This document shows, one piece after another, positions 43,294 through 51,540 of a stretch of 64,000 nucleotides of DNA. Each line of letters opens with the position of its first letter. The first letter of the stretch is position 1. Both the position numbers and the translations under genes were made by a program. Origin of the DNA: Ruminococcus flavefaciens (lineage in GTDB: Bacteria; Bacillota; Clostridia; Oscillospirales; Ruminococcaceae); assembly GCA_002373775.1 (NCBI GenBank), contig DFJW01000007.1, positions 1 through 64,000 of the forward strand. Direction: 5' to 3'. The notes under the pieces are model-generated. The model searched no databases and was not told the DNA's origin. It saw only the letters and a list, made by a program, of their open reading frames with translations.

Positions 43294-44250
43294 ATGATAA
43301 TACTTAAAATACTCCTGTGGATACTCCTTGGAATAATCGGACTGATACTTCTTGTGCTTATCCTTCCGGTCAAAGCGGAAGCGAGCTACATCGGAGGAAA
43401 GCTGAAGTACAAGGTCAAGTTCTCCCTTATACCGATACTGGATTCAGAAGGCGGAGGCATACTCGGCTGGCTGAAGAGGCGGAAAAAGAAGAAGAAAAAG
43501 TCCGGCAGTAAGAAAGAACCTGACGAGATAGCCGAGGAGTTTGCGGATCAGCTTGTTGAAGAGGAGATATCATCTGAAAACAGTGTGGCTGAAAGCACGG
43601 GATCAGACGTATCACCGGCAGATAGCCCGACTGAGACGGCACAGGATGCTGTAACTGACACAGCACCGGTACAGGCAGAAGCTGACAATAATGCCGCAGA
43701 AGATGATGACAAGCCTTTTGCTGAGCAGGAACTTGTAGTCCCCGTTGAGGATGAAAAGAGCTCCAAAAAGGAAAAGAAGAAGAAAAAGAAAGATGAAGAT
43801 GAGGAAGAAAAGGATGAAACTGAGGAAGGAAAGAGCCTCACAGACAAGATAGAATTCCTCATCGACGTCTGGAACAGCGCAAAGCATCCTATCCGTAAGA
43901 TCTTCAAGGCGTTCAAGTTTCAGGATGTATATATGGACTATATAATCGCCGATGAAGATGCGTATAAATGCGCCATAAAATACGGCAGGATGAGCGGCAT
44001 CATATATAACGGACTTGCGACGTTCAGCCGCATATTCACAGTCCGGCTCAGGACTATAGATATCCAGCCGGGATTCTCACTGAAAAAGGGACGCTGGGAT
44101 ACAGCGGTGAAACTCAGGTTCAGTGTCGGAACAATAGTTATAGCAGGACTCTGGTTCCTGATGACATTTGTATTCCGGGTATTTATTCCCGGGAAACTGA
44201 AGAAAAGAAAAGCCAGAAAAATGAAAGCATCTGCCGCAGTGCAGAAATAA
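43294..44250 (+). CDS. DUF2953 membrane protein
   Basis: This 318-residue protein has an N-terminal membrane helix (about 4-26). A Lys-rich stretch follows, then an acidic, low-complexity region (about 75-170) with a second Lys/Glu block, and a conserved C-terminal domain (about 180-300) of the DUF2953 type with a further hydrophobic segment. DUF2953 proteins are common next to ytfJ in spore-forming Firmicutes; their role is unknown. It starts 17 bases after scpB with AAAGGAG. The low-complexity middle is probably a flexible linker. Confidence 0.8.
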   Translation: MIILKILLWILLGIIGLILLVLILPVKAEASYIGGKLKYKVKFSLIPILDSEGGGILGWLKRRKKKKKKSGSKKEPDEIAEEFADQLVEEEISSENSVAESTGSDVSPADSPTETAQDAVTDTAPVQAEADNNAAEDDDKPFAEQELVVPVEDEKSSKKEKKKKKKDEDEEEKDETEEGKSLTDKIEFLIDVWNSAKHPIRKIFKAFKFQDVYMDYIIADEDAYKCAIKYGRMSGIIYNGLATFSRIFTVRLRTIDIQPGFSLKKGRWDTAVKLRFSVGTIVIAGLWFLMTFVFRVFIPGKLKKRKARKMKASAAVQK

Positions 44251-44270
44251 TAGAAGTGAGGTAAATTAAT

Positions 44271-44726
44271 ATGAGTATGAGCAACAAACCTGTAAGTGAG
44301 CTTCTTGGCATCTCAATGGAAAAAGTCAAGGAAATGGCTGATGTGAACGCAATAATAGGAAACCCTATAAAGCTTGATGACGGTACGACAATAATCCCTG
44401 TATCAAAGGTATCCTACGGCTTTGCATCAGGCGGCTCAGATCTGCCTTCAAAGTACGACAAGGATCTTTTCGGAGGCGGGGCTGGTGCAGGCATCTCTAT
44501 CAAGCCCGAGGGCTTTCTGGTGATCTCACCTGACGGCACAGCAAAGATGGTACCCATGGAAGCATCGAGCGATCCCATAAGCACTGCCATTGAAAAGGTG
44601 CCCGGCATCATCGACAAGGTATCAGGTTTCATGAACAAGAAGAAGGCTGATAAGGCAGGCAGCGCGGACGAAGCAGTAGAAGCAGCAGAGGCTGTTTTAG
44701 AGGGATCCAAGAACCAGAAAAAGTAA
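44271..44726 (+). CDS. ytfJ: GerW/YtfJ family protein
   Basis: This 151-residue protein has the family core NAIIGNPIKLDDGTTIIPVS, followed by YGFASGGSD, GGGAGAGISI and PEGFLVIS. In Bacillus GerW (YtfJ) is needed for normal spore germination, but homologues occur in non-spore-formers, including Ruminococcus, where the role is unclear. It follows the DUF2953 gene as in many Clostridia. The Ala/Glu-rich C-terminal tail is variable. Confidence 0.9.
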   Translation: MSMSNKPVSELLGISMEKVKEMADVNAIIGNPIKLDDGTTIIPVSKVSYGFASGGSDLPSKYDKDLFGGGAGAGISIKPEGFLVISPDGTAKMVPMEASSDPISTAIEKVPGIIDKVSGFMNKKKADKAGSADEAVEAAEAVLEGSKNQKK

Positions 44727-44783
44727 TATAATGTCGTATATCCGCATATCCTGTAACCGTGAAAGGAACACGGAGGTAAGCGG

Positions 44784-45944
44784 ATGAAAGGTATGATATA
44801 TCCAACAGCTGCGGCGGTCCTCATCATGGGAACTCTGCCGCAGTCTGCATTAACAGCGGTATGTGCCGGTGAGCCTGAGATATCGGCAAAAGGCGCAGTG
44901 GTCATTTCAGCAGATACAGGTGAAGTGATCTATTCATTCAATGAGAATGAAAAACTGCCCATGGCGAGCACTACAAAGATAATGACAGCACTTCTATGCC
45001 TTGAAAGCGGCGGATTATATGAGGAATTCATAGTTGACAGCGACGCCATAAAAGTCGAAGGCTCATCCATGGGGCTTCAGGAAGGCGATGTTGTTACAAA
45101 GTACGCTCTTTGCTGCGGTATGCTTCTGCCGTCGGGTAACGATGCAGCGAATGCAGCTGCCGTCAAGTTAGCAGGAAGTATACCGGATTTTGCGGAAATG
45201 ATGAATGACCGGGCGCGTCAAATCGGGATGTCGAGAACGTATTTTGTTACTCCGTCCGGACTTGAAGGCGAGGGACACGGTTCATCTGCATATGATATGG
45301 CTCTGCTTGCGCGGGAAGCGCTTAGGAACGAGCTTTTCCGCAGTATCTGTTCCTGCCGCAAGATACAGACGGAATTCGGGATGCCGCCCTACAAGCGCTG
45401 GCTGACCAATACCAACAAGCTGCTTGGGATGTACGAAGGCGTGTACGGAGTCAAGACCGGATTCACGGATGAAGCCGGAAGGTGTCTTGTTACGGCTTGT
45501 GAAAGGGACGGAAAGGACCTCATATGCGTCACTCTCAATGACAGGCGCGACTGGGAAGACCACATGGCAATGTACGACTATTGTTTCGGAGAGACCGGTC
45601 TGCTTGAACCTGAACTGCCCGCTGATATCGAACTTGAACTTGCGGGAGCTGAGAGCGAAAGCATCCCTGTAGATGCCGGGGGAAGGAACTTCAGCATAAC
45701 TGTCCGCGGCGCAAGTGAAGAAGAGCTGGAGTACACAGTCATATCACCGCCGTTCATATACGCGCCTGTAAACAAGGGCGACGAACTTGCATCGCTTGCC
45801 GTAAGCTATAAAGGCAGGGAAATAGAGCGCTTACCGCTCTATGCGTCAGCTGATGCAGAGATATTGTGTCCGGAAGAAGAACCTGACGAAGGACACGGCA
45901 TAATATCTGGAATAATAAAACTGCTCGGGAAAATAATATCCTGA
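44784..45944 (+). CDS. dacF: D-alanyl-D-alanine carboxypeptidase (DacF-like)
   Basis: This 386-residue serine peptidase trims the terminal D-Ala of peptidoglycan stem peptides outside the membrane. It has an N-terminal signal sequence, the three active-site motifs STTK (in MASTTKIMT), SGND, and KTG (in VKTGFTDEAG), and a C-terminal beta domain that ends in a hydrophobic/amphipathic segment (IISGIIKLLGKIIS) suited to membrane attachment. It lies between ytfJ and rluB, a common clostridial order. Confidence 0.92.
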   Translation: MKGMIYPTAAAVLIMGTLPQSALTAVCAGEPEISAKGAVVISADTGEVIYSFNENEKLPMASTTKIMTALLCLESGGLYEEFIVDSDAIKVEGSSMGLQEGDVVTKYALCCGMLLPSGNDAANAAAVKLAGSIPDFAEMMNDRARQIGMSRTYFVTPSGLEGEGHGSSAYDMALLAREALRNELFRSICSCRKIQTEFGMPPYKRWLTNTNKLLGMYEGVYGVKTGFTDEAGRCLVTACERDGKDLICVTLNDRRDWEDHMAMYDYCFGETGLLEPELPADIELELAGAESESIPVDAGGRNFSITVRGASEEELEYTVISPPFIYAPVNKGDELASLAVSYKGREIERLPLYASADAEILCPEEEPDEGHGIISGIIKLLGKIIS

Positions 45945-45958
45945 GGGAAGGAATAAAA

Positions 45959-46690
45959 GTGGATAAGATAAGGATACAGAAAATGATCGCAGACAGCGGA
46001 TACTGTTCGCGCCGCCGTGCTGAATCGCTCATATCTGACGGAAGGGTAAAACTCAACGGAAGAGCGGTAAAGCTGGGCGACAAGTGCGGATACAAGGATC
46101 TGATAACGATCGACGGCGAAAGACTCGTTCTTCCGCGCAAAAAGAACTTTGTTTATATAATGATGAACAAGCCGAGAGGCTATGTTACGACAGTTTCAGA
46201 CGAGCTGGACAGAAAGTGCGTAATGGATCTGCTGGAAGATGTTGAGGAAAGAGTATACCCCATAGGCAGACTTGACCGCAATTCCGAGGGTTTGCTGCTT
46301 TTCACCAATGACGGTGAATTTGCAAACAGCATAATGCACCCCAGCCGTCATGTTGCAAAGACCTACCGCGTCACAGTCCGTCCTGACATAACCGATCAGC
46401 AGCTTGTTGATCTTTCCGACGGCGTAGTGATCGACGGCAAGAAGACACTTCCGGCAAATGTCGTAGTAAAGGACAAAGAGCCGGGCAGAGTAGTGCTGCT
46501 CATAACTATACGCGAAGGCAGAAACAGACAGATACGAAAGATGTGCGAAGCAGTAGGGCTTGACGTAGCACGTCTGCGAAGGATAAGCATAGGACCTCTG
46601 CGTCTTGGGATGCTGAAACCCGGCAGATGGCGCGAACTCACAGCAGATGAACTTCGTGCTATCCGCAGTGCCATAGGCAAGGAGAACTGA
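45959..46690 (+). CDS. rluB: 23S rRNA pseudouridine synthase (RluB-like)
   Basis: This 243-residue enzyme has an N-terminal S4 RNA-binding domain (RIQKMIADSGYCSRRRAE) and the RsuA/RluB catalytic block with the catalytic Asp in GRLDRNSEGLLLFTNDG. It converts a 23S rRNA uridine to pseudouridine. It probably starts at GTG (45959) after GAGGGAAGG. The next gene begins one base after its stop. Confidence 0.93.
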   Translation: MDKIRIQKMIADSGYCSRRRAESLISDGRVKLNGRAVKLGDKCGYKDLITIDGERLVLPRKKNFVYIMMNKPRGYVTTVSDELDRKCVMDLLEDVEERVYPIGRLDRNSEGLLLFTNDGEFANSIMHPSRHVAKTYRVTVRPDITDQQLVDLSDGVVIDGKKTLPANVVVKDKEPGRVVLLITIREGRNRQIRKMCEAVGLDVARLRRISIGPLRLGMLKPGRWRELTADELRAIRSAIGKEN

Positions 46691-46691
46691 A

Positions 46692-47072
46692 ATGCTTGAG
46701 ATACAGGAGAGATTCGATACTTTCGGCTACGAAAAGCTTTCAGACCTTGTGGGCAGTGTTCAGCTGCATATAACCGAAGCAGTAGATAAAGGCGAAGTTA
46801 TCGGCTACATTGCGTATTCCTACGAAAATGACAGGACTGTAGTGTATGATTACGACGCCGGCGGTGACCTGCTTCTCTGCGACGGACTTGTCAGGTCGGT
46901 TATATTCAAGAGCTGCCTTAAAGGCATCAGCAAAGCCGAATACCGCCTTGACGACAAGGAAAAGTACAGCGATCTCCGCAGGCTGTCATTTCTTGAAGGT
47001 GACAGCACAACTGCGGAGGACCTTGACCGGTTCATGAACGGCTGCAAGGACTGCAAACATTCGGAAGAATAA
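46692..47072 (+). CDS. Conserved-looking hypothetical protein
   Basis: This 126-residue soluble protein matches no family I recognise. It is acidic, with a mixed alpha/beta pattern (a strand-like [12 protein letters not shown] and [17 protein letters not shown]), and ends in CKDCKHSEE, where a CxxC pair plus His might bind a metal. It begins one base after rluB and lies 29 bases before metA, so it belongs to the same operon. Codon use matches its neighbours. Confidence 0.75.
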   Translation: MLEIQERFDTFGYEKLSDLVGSVQLHITEAVDKGEVIGYIAYSYENDRTVVYDYDAGGDLLLCDGLVRSVIFKSCLKGISKAEYRLDDKEKYSDLRRLSFLEGDSTTAEDLDRFMNGCKDCKHSEE

Positions 47073-47101
47073 GCGATAATAATAGAAAGGAGCATTTTGA
47101 A

Positions 47102-48049
47102 ATGCCTATCAGGATATCATCGGAGCTTCCGGCATTCAAAACGCTTGGAGATGAAAACATATTCGTTATGTCACGGGAACGTGCCGAACATCAGGACATC
47201 CGTCCTCTGAAGGTGATGCTCGTGAACATAATGCCAAAGAAGATAGAGACGGAGTGCCAGCTGATGAGACTGCTGAGCAATACGCCTCTTCAGGTGGATA
47301 TAGATCTTCTTCAGATGGCTTCGCATGTGTCGCGCAATACATCGAGCAATCATCTTGCATCTTTTTACAAGACATTTGATGAAGTGAAAGATGAAAGATA
47401 CGACGGAATGATAATAACCGGAGCTCCCGTTGAACTCCTTGAATACAAGGACGTGGATTACTGGGACGAGATAACCCGGATAATGGAATGGTCCAAGACA
47501 CATGTATTCTCAACTCTGTATATATGCTGGGCTGCACAGGCTGGACTGTACTATCATTTCGGCATACCTAAGTATCCGCTGGAACATAAGATGTTCGGAG
47601 TGTTCCCTCACAGAGCAGAGGTCAGCAACTGTCAGCTCCTCCGTGGATTTGATGATATATTCTATGTCCCGCATTCGAGGAACACGGAAGTGAGACGTGC
47701 AGACATCGAGAAGATACCACAGCTTGAGATACTGACATCATCTGACATATCCGGAGTCCATATCGTAGCAAACAAGAACGGCAGACAGTACTTCATAACA
47801 GGACATTCCGAGTATGACAGGGATACTCTTGCCAATGAATACCGCCGTGATGTTTCCAAGGGTATCGACATACAGGTACCTTACAATTATTTCCCGGATG
47901 ATGATCCGGATAATGTGCCGCTGTTTTCATGGCGGTGCACAGCTAATCTCATGTTTTCCAACTGGCTGAATTACTGTGTATACCAGAAGACACCGTACAA
48001 TCTTGATGAACTGGAAGTCCGCAACTGGAACTGGCAGACAGGACTTTGA
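47102..48049 (+). CDS. metA: Homoserine O-acetyltransferase (MetA family)
   Basis: This 315-residue enzyme activates homoserine for methionine synthesis. It has [17 protein letters not shown] near the N-terminus, the catalytic Cys142 in ICWAAQAG, and the catalytic His/Glu region in ITGHSEYD. The residue that decides acyl-CoA choice is Glu111 (GAPVELLEY); MetA proteins with Glu here use acetyl-CoA, whereas Gly111 enzymes such as E. coli MetA use succinyl-CoA. It is thus named an acetyltransferase despite its homology to succinyltransferases. It has an AAAGGAG site and belongs to the long operon. Confidence 0.94.
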   Translation: MPIRISSELPAFKTLGDENIFVMSRERAEHQDIRPLKVMLVNIMPKKIETECQLMRLLSNTPLQVDIDLLQMASHVSRNTSSNHLASFYKTFDEVKDERYDGMIITGAPVELLEYKDVDYWDEITRIMEWSKTHVFSTLYICWAAQAGLYYHFGIPKYPLEHKMFGVFPHRAEVSNCQLLRGFDDIFYVPHSRNTEVRRADIEKIPQLEILTSSDISGVHIVANKNGRQYFITGHSEYDRDTLANEYRRDVSKGIDIQVPYNYFPDDDPDNVPLFSWRCTANLMFSNWLNYCVYQKTPYNLDELEVRNWNWQTGL

Positions 48050-48065
48050 TAAAAGGAGAAAGAAT

Positions 48066-48347
48066 ATGGGTAAATATATGGGAAGCTGGCAGGAAGACCT
48101 GGCAATGGTGCTGGTCATAGCAGTATTCATAGGCATCGTAATGATGATACAGTTATGGGTAGTACCGAACGCATCCAAAATAAAGACTGCAACAAAGACC
48201 GAGAGAGCAAAGGCGCGCAGATCATTTCGCACATCTGTTGCAGTAACAGCTGTAGTCATAATAGCTGCGCTCATAGCATTTTTCGTGCTTCGCGGTCAGG
48301 ACAAGCTCTTTACTGAGGAATTCTTTCCTTATGTACCGAAACCGTGA
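48066..48347 (+). CDS. Hypothetical two-helix membrane protein
   Basis: This 93-residue protein has two membrane helices (about 14-32 and 58-79) joined by a basic loop rich in Lys, Arg and Thr. No family was recognised. The ATG at 48066 follows AAAGGAGA; a longer frame would run back into metA and is not supported. It lies 16 bases after metA and 8 bases before the kinase gene. Confidence 0.7.
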   Translation: MGKYMGSWQEDLAMVLVIAVFIGIVMMIQLWVVPNASKIKTATKTERAKARRSFRTSVAVTAVVIIAALIAFFVLRGQDKLFTEEFFPYVPKP

Positions 48348-48355
48348 GGTGTAAC

Positions 48356-48970
48356 ATGAACAGTGCAAGAGAATTAACAGAGTACATCCTTGCTCATCGC
48401 AGTGAAGACGCTGTTTATATGGTGGGCATCGACGGAGCAGGCGGTTCAGGAAAAAGCACCTTGTCCGAGGAACTGTGCAGTATGATCTCTGCAAATGGGA
48501 CAGACTGCGAGATCTTCCACATAGATGATTTCATACATCCAAGAGCAGTGCGATACAATGACGAATATCCACAGTGGGAGCAGTACTATTATCTTCAGTG
48601 GCGGTATGACTACTTCATGGAGAATGTGGCACTGCCACTTCGCAGAGACGGTGAGCTCAGCAGAGTGGTTGAGCTGTATGACAAAGAGAACGACAGCTAT
48701 CTTCTTAAAAGCGCGGATATACGCAGAGGCAGCATCGTCATAACAGAAGGAGTATTCCTCCAGCGCGAGGAACTAAGAGGCGCATTTGACCTAATGGTCT
48801 ACATGGATATCCCTAAGGAAGTGCGGCTTGAAAGAGTCCTCAGACGTGACGGATATATAGGTGATACAGAAGCCATACTCAGAAAGTATGAAGACAGATA
48901 CTTCCCGGCAGAGGACAAATACGCCGGGATGAATGATCCGCAGAGTTCTGCTGATATCATATATAAATGA
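48356..48970 (+). CDS. Uridine kinase-like P-loop kinase
   Basis: This 204-residue kinase has the P-loop DGAGGSGKST, the lid-like and substrate region FHIDDFIHP, and VITEGVFLQR in the third conserved block, as in the uridine kinase/phosphoribulokinase-like superfamily. Nucleoside or nicotinamide-riboside-type substrates are both possible. I chose the ATG at 48356, with GAGGTG upstream, over an in-frame GTG 12 bases earlier. It ends the long operon; a hairpin follows. Confidence 0.82.
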   Translation: MNSARELTEYILAHRSEDAVYMVGIDGAGGSGKSTLSEELCSMISANGTDCEIFHIDDFIHPRAVRYNDEYPQWEQYYYLQWRYDYFMENVALPLRRDGELSRVVELYDKENDSYLLKSADIRRGSIVITEGVFLQREELRGAFDLMVYMDIPKEVRLERVLRRDGYIGDTEAILRKYEDRYFPAEDKYAGMNDPQSSADIIYK

Positions 48971-48973
48971 ATA

Positions 48974-49001
48974 AGCACCTCTGCATAGCAGAAGTGCTTG
49001 T
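48974..49001. terminator. Hairpin between convergent genes
   Basis: AAGCACCTCTGC pairs with GCAGAAGTGCTT. A TTATT run follows on the minus strand, so it may end both the plus-strand operon and the minus-strand gene at 49045. Confidence 0.6.
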
Positions 49002-49044
49002 CCATAGCTTATAACAGCGTAATAAAAGAGAGATCAGGGAGGGA

Positions 49045-49296
49045 TCATTTCTTTTTTTTCTTGTGGATATAATAAGTGCCTCCGCCGGCAGCGGCAAACA
49101 GTCCGCCGGCAGCAGCGATACCGAATAAATGAGCGGTATCTTCAGAGCGGTCAGGTATAATCGTTATCTGAACAGTTTCCTGTTCAGACTCCTCTTCCTG
49201 AACGCTGGTCTGAGCGTATGAAGTGAAGGACGGAGAGCATAATACTATCATGTAGCATGCAGCTGCACCAGAGAGCGTAATCAGCAGTTTTCTCAT
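49045..49296 (-). CDS. Small secreted/membrane protein of unknown function
   Basis: This 83-residue protein has a signal peptide (about 1-28, MRKLLITLSGAAACYMIVL), an acidic Glu/Gln/Ser-rich outer segment (about 30-52), a Gly/Ala-rich membrane helix (about 56-75) and a final HKKKKK tail. The arrangement resembles a sortase-type C-terminus, but no LPXTG-like motif is present, so it is probably a simple membrane-anchored peptide with its middle outside. I chose the ATG at 49296, with AAGGAGG upstream. Its promoter carries three phased TTAAGA repeats, so it is likely under a two-component system. Confidence 0.72.
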   Translation of the reverse strand: MRKLLITLSGAAACYMIVLCSPSFTSYAQTSVQEEESEQETVQITIIPDRSEDTAHLFGIAAAGGLFAAAGGGTYYIHKKKKK

Positions 49297-49327
49297 AAGG
49301 ATACCTCCTTCTTTCCTTCTGATAGTA

Positions 49328-49369
49328 ATTATACTCATTAATCTTAAAAAAGTCTTAAAGTAGTCTTAA
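49328..49369 (-). promoter_or_regulatory. Promoter with three 11-base-phased TTAAGA repeats
   Basis: On the minus strand TTAAGA occurs three times with exact 11-base periodicity (plus-strand positions 49342, 49353 and 49364), overlapping the -35 position of a -10 box TATAAT (49328-49333). This is the geometry of OmpR/PhoB-type activator sites. The same half-site occurs at 17479 before the second ABC exporter. Confidence 0.62.
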
Positions 49370-49456
49370 TTTAAGCTTTATTATAGCTCCCGTCCGGGAG
49401 CTGTGTTTCTATTACAGGCATCTGCATAATGAAATTATTTGAAAAGGAGGAACGCC

Positions 49457-51025
49457 ATGCAGGATGAAGAAAGAGTGATAAAGCTGCTTGACAAGCGGAA
49501 CAAGAAATATAAGCGGATAGTGTTCAGCCGTTCGCTTCTGATATTTACGCTCATAGTCATACAGGTATTCATATTTCTCGGCACTTACCTTTGGTTCAGG
49601 GAATATTTTCCTAATTTTGCAGTAGTGGAAGCGATATTTTCGTTTTCCATGCTGATATATCTGTTCAACTGCGGAATGGATTCCTCAGCCAAACTCACAT
49701 GGCTTGCCATGATAATGATGTTTCCGCTGCCTGCGGTGCTTATGCTGTTTTATACAAAGGTAGACACCGGACAATGGGCGGCAAAGAAACGGGTATTTCA
49801 GATGATAGAGGAGAGCAGGGGAAAGCTGCTTCAGGATGAGGAGACATTCAGGTCTGCGGAGATCGTGAGTTCCGGAGCTGATGACCTCTGCCGTTATCTG
49901 AACAAGACCGGCTGCTATCCGATATTCAGAAATACAGCGGTAAAATATTTCCCCACAGGAGAAGATAAATTCGATGCACTAATTGCTGAGCTGGAAAAGG
50001 CAGAGCATTTCATCTTCATGGAATACTTCATCATAGATGAGGGGTACATGTGGGGACGCATACTGAGCATACTGGAGAAAAAAGCGGCACAGGGCGTTGA
50101 AGTACGGGTTATGTACGACGGGATGTGCGAAATATCCACACTCTCCTATGATTATGCGCAGAGAATGGCAAGACTCGGTATAAAGTGCCGTTCATTCTCG
50201 CCGATCCAGCCATTTATCTCCACACATTACAATTACCGCGATCACCGGAAGATCACGGTTATAGACGGCAGGACAGCGTTCACCGGCGGAGTGAATCTTG
50301 CAGATGAGTATATCAATGTCAAGAAACGTTTCGGACACTGGAAAGATGCGGCGATAATGGTAAAAGGGGAAGCCGTCCGGAGTTTCACGCTCATGTTCCT
50401 GCAAATGTGGAACGTATATGAACGCGACAGAAAATGGGAAGAATATCTTGAAGCAAAGCCCGACGAACTGACTGCACGCGGATTTGTGATGCCCTACGGA
50501 GACAATCCCTTTGATGATTACAAAGTAGGTGAGAACGTATATATGGACATCCTCAACCGTGCGACGGAGTACGTTCATTTCATGTCGCCGTATCTGATAC
50601 TTGACGGCGAACTGGAGACAGCGCTGAAATTCGCTGCTGAGCGCGGAATAGACGTAAAACTCATACTGCCGGGGATACCTGATAAAAAGGTGGCTTATTC
50701 GCTGGCAAAATCCCATTACCGCTCTCTTCTCGGCGCAGGAGTAAAGATATTCGAGTACACGCCGGGGTTTGTGCATTCAAAGGTCTGTGTAAGCGATGAT
50801 GAAAAAGCTGTAGTCGGAACAATAAACCTTGATTACCGCAGTCTCTATCATCATTTTGAATGTGCCGCATACATGTACGGAACAGAGTGTATCCACGATA
50901 TCGAATCAGATTTTCTCAAAACCCTGAAAGAGTGCCGCGAAGTGACGTATGAGACGATAAAGCGCGAGAAGCTGTATTATAAAGTAGTAGGCAAGCTTGT
51001 AAAGATAATAGCGCCGCTGATATGA
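49457..51025 (+). CDS. cls: Cardiolipin synthase
   Basis: This 522-residue membrane enzyme joins two phosphatidylglycerol molecules to cardiolipin. It has two N-terminal membrane helices (about 25-47 and 55-75, with a third hydrophobic stretch after) and two phospholipase-D HKD sites: H-x-K in NYRDHRKITVIDG and in FVHSKVCVSDDE. Length and layout match bacterial Cls. The ATG at 49457 follows AAGGAGG; an in-frame TTG at 49439 lies before that site and is rejected. A perfect 8-base palindrome at 49385-49402 lies upstream. Confidence 0.94.
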   Translation: MQDEERVIKLLDKRNKKYKRIVFSRSLLIFTLIVIQVFIFLGTYLWFREYFPNFAVVEAIFSFSMLIYLFNCGMDSSAKLTWLAMIMMFPLPAVLMLFYTKVDTGQWAAKKRVFQMIEESRGKLLQDEETFRSAEIVSSGADDLCRYLNKTGCYPIFRNTAVKYFPTGEDKFDALIAELEKAEHFIFMEYFIIDEGYMWGRILSILEKKAAQGVEVRVMYDGMCEISTLSYDYAQRMARLGIKCRSFSPIQPFISTHYNYRDHRKITVIDGRTAFTGGVNLADEYINVKKRFGHWKDAAIMVKGEAVRSFTLMFLQMWNVYERDRKWEEYLEAKPDELTARGFVMPYGDNPFDDYKVGENVYMDILNRATEYVHFMSPYLILDGELETALKFAAERGIDVKLILPGIPDKKVAYSLAKSHYRSLLGAGVKIFEYTPGFVHSKVCVSDDEKAVVGTINLDYRSLYHHFECAAYMYGTECIHDIESDFLKTLKECREVTYETIKREKLYYKVVGKLVKIIAPLI

Positions 51026-51036
51026 AGGAGAAAAAT

Positions 51037-51477
51037 ATGGAATATGGATTTTACGGCTGGGAAACGGCAGATGTGCAGCCGGTAAATGCCGGATACAAAG
51101 GCATATCGTCACCGAGGGAACTGTACGATATCCTTTCGGATATATGGTGCGAGTACACATGTGCCCCGAGGCTCAGGGAAAAGTGGAGCATGGAGAATAA
51201 GACGCTGGGACAGTGTTCGGTGACTGCATTTCTTGTTCAGGACATATTCGGCGGAAAGGTTTACGGGATACTTCGTCCCGGCGGAAACTATCACTGTTAC
51301 AACGCCGCAGGCGGAGCAGTGTTTGACCTGACCAGTGAACAGTTCGGCAATGAAAAGCTGACATACCCCTGCGAGAACGAGCAGTCAAGGGAAAAGCACT
51401 TTGCATCCGAAGAAAAATACGAACGTTACCTTTATCTCAGCCGGGAACTGAAGAAGCGGCTGAATGAAGAAAAATAA
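51037..51477 (+). CDS. YunG-like protein
   Basis: This 146-residue soluble protein resembles Bacillus YunG: CSVTAFLVQDIFGG, then YHCYN and VFDLTSEQFG. The Cys-His-Asp order is like a papain/transglutaminase-type triad, but activity in this family is not established. It starts 11 bases after cls with AAGGAG and shares that operon. The C-terminal region is charged and helical. Confidence 0.72.
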   Translation: MEYGFYGWETADVQPVNAGYKGISSPRELYDILSDIWCEYTCAPRLREKWSMENKTLGQCSVTAFLVQDIFGGKVYGILRPGGNYHCYNAAGGAVFDLTSEQFGNEKLTYPCENEQSREKHFASEEKYERYLYLSRELKKRLNEEK

Positions 51478-51480
51478 AAA

Positions 51481-51522
51481 AACAGCCCGGAAGCTGCGCA
51501 TATAACGCACTTCCGGGCTGTT
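51481..51522. terminator. Strong bidirectional terminator
   Basis: AACAGCCCGGAAG pairs with CTTCCGGGCTGTT. On the minus strand TTTTTTTATTTTT follows, so it mainly ends the GH5 gene; it may also stop the cls operon. Confidence 0.9.
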
Positions 51523-51540
51523 GCCGTTATTATTTGCCGA

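Noticed and set aside
43480..43830. Lys/Glu-rich low-complexity coding stretch as a sign of frameshift or foreign DNA
   Set aside because: The frame is continuous, the flanking parts both match the DUF2953 layout, and such linkers are common in this family.
49385..49402. Perfect 8-base palindrome as a terminator
   Set aside because: The loop would be only two bases and no T-run follows on either strand; it may be a protein-binding site or chance.
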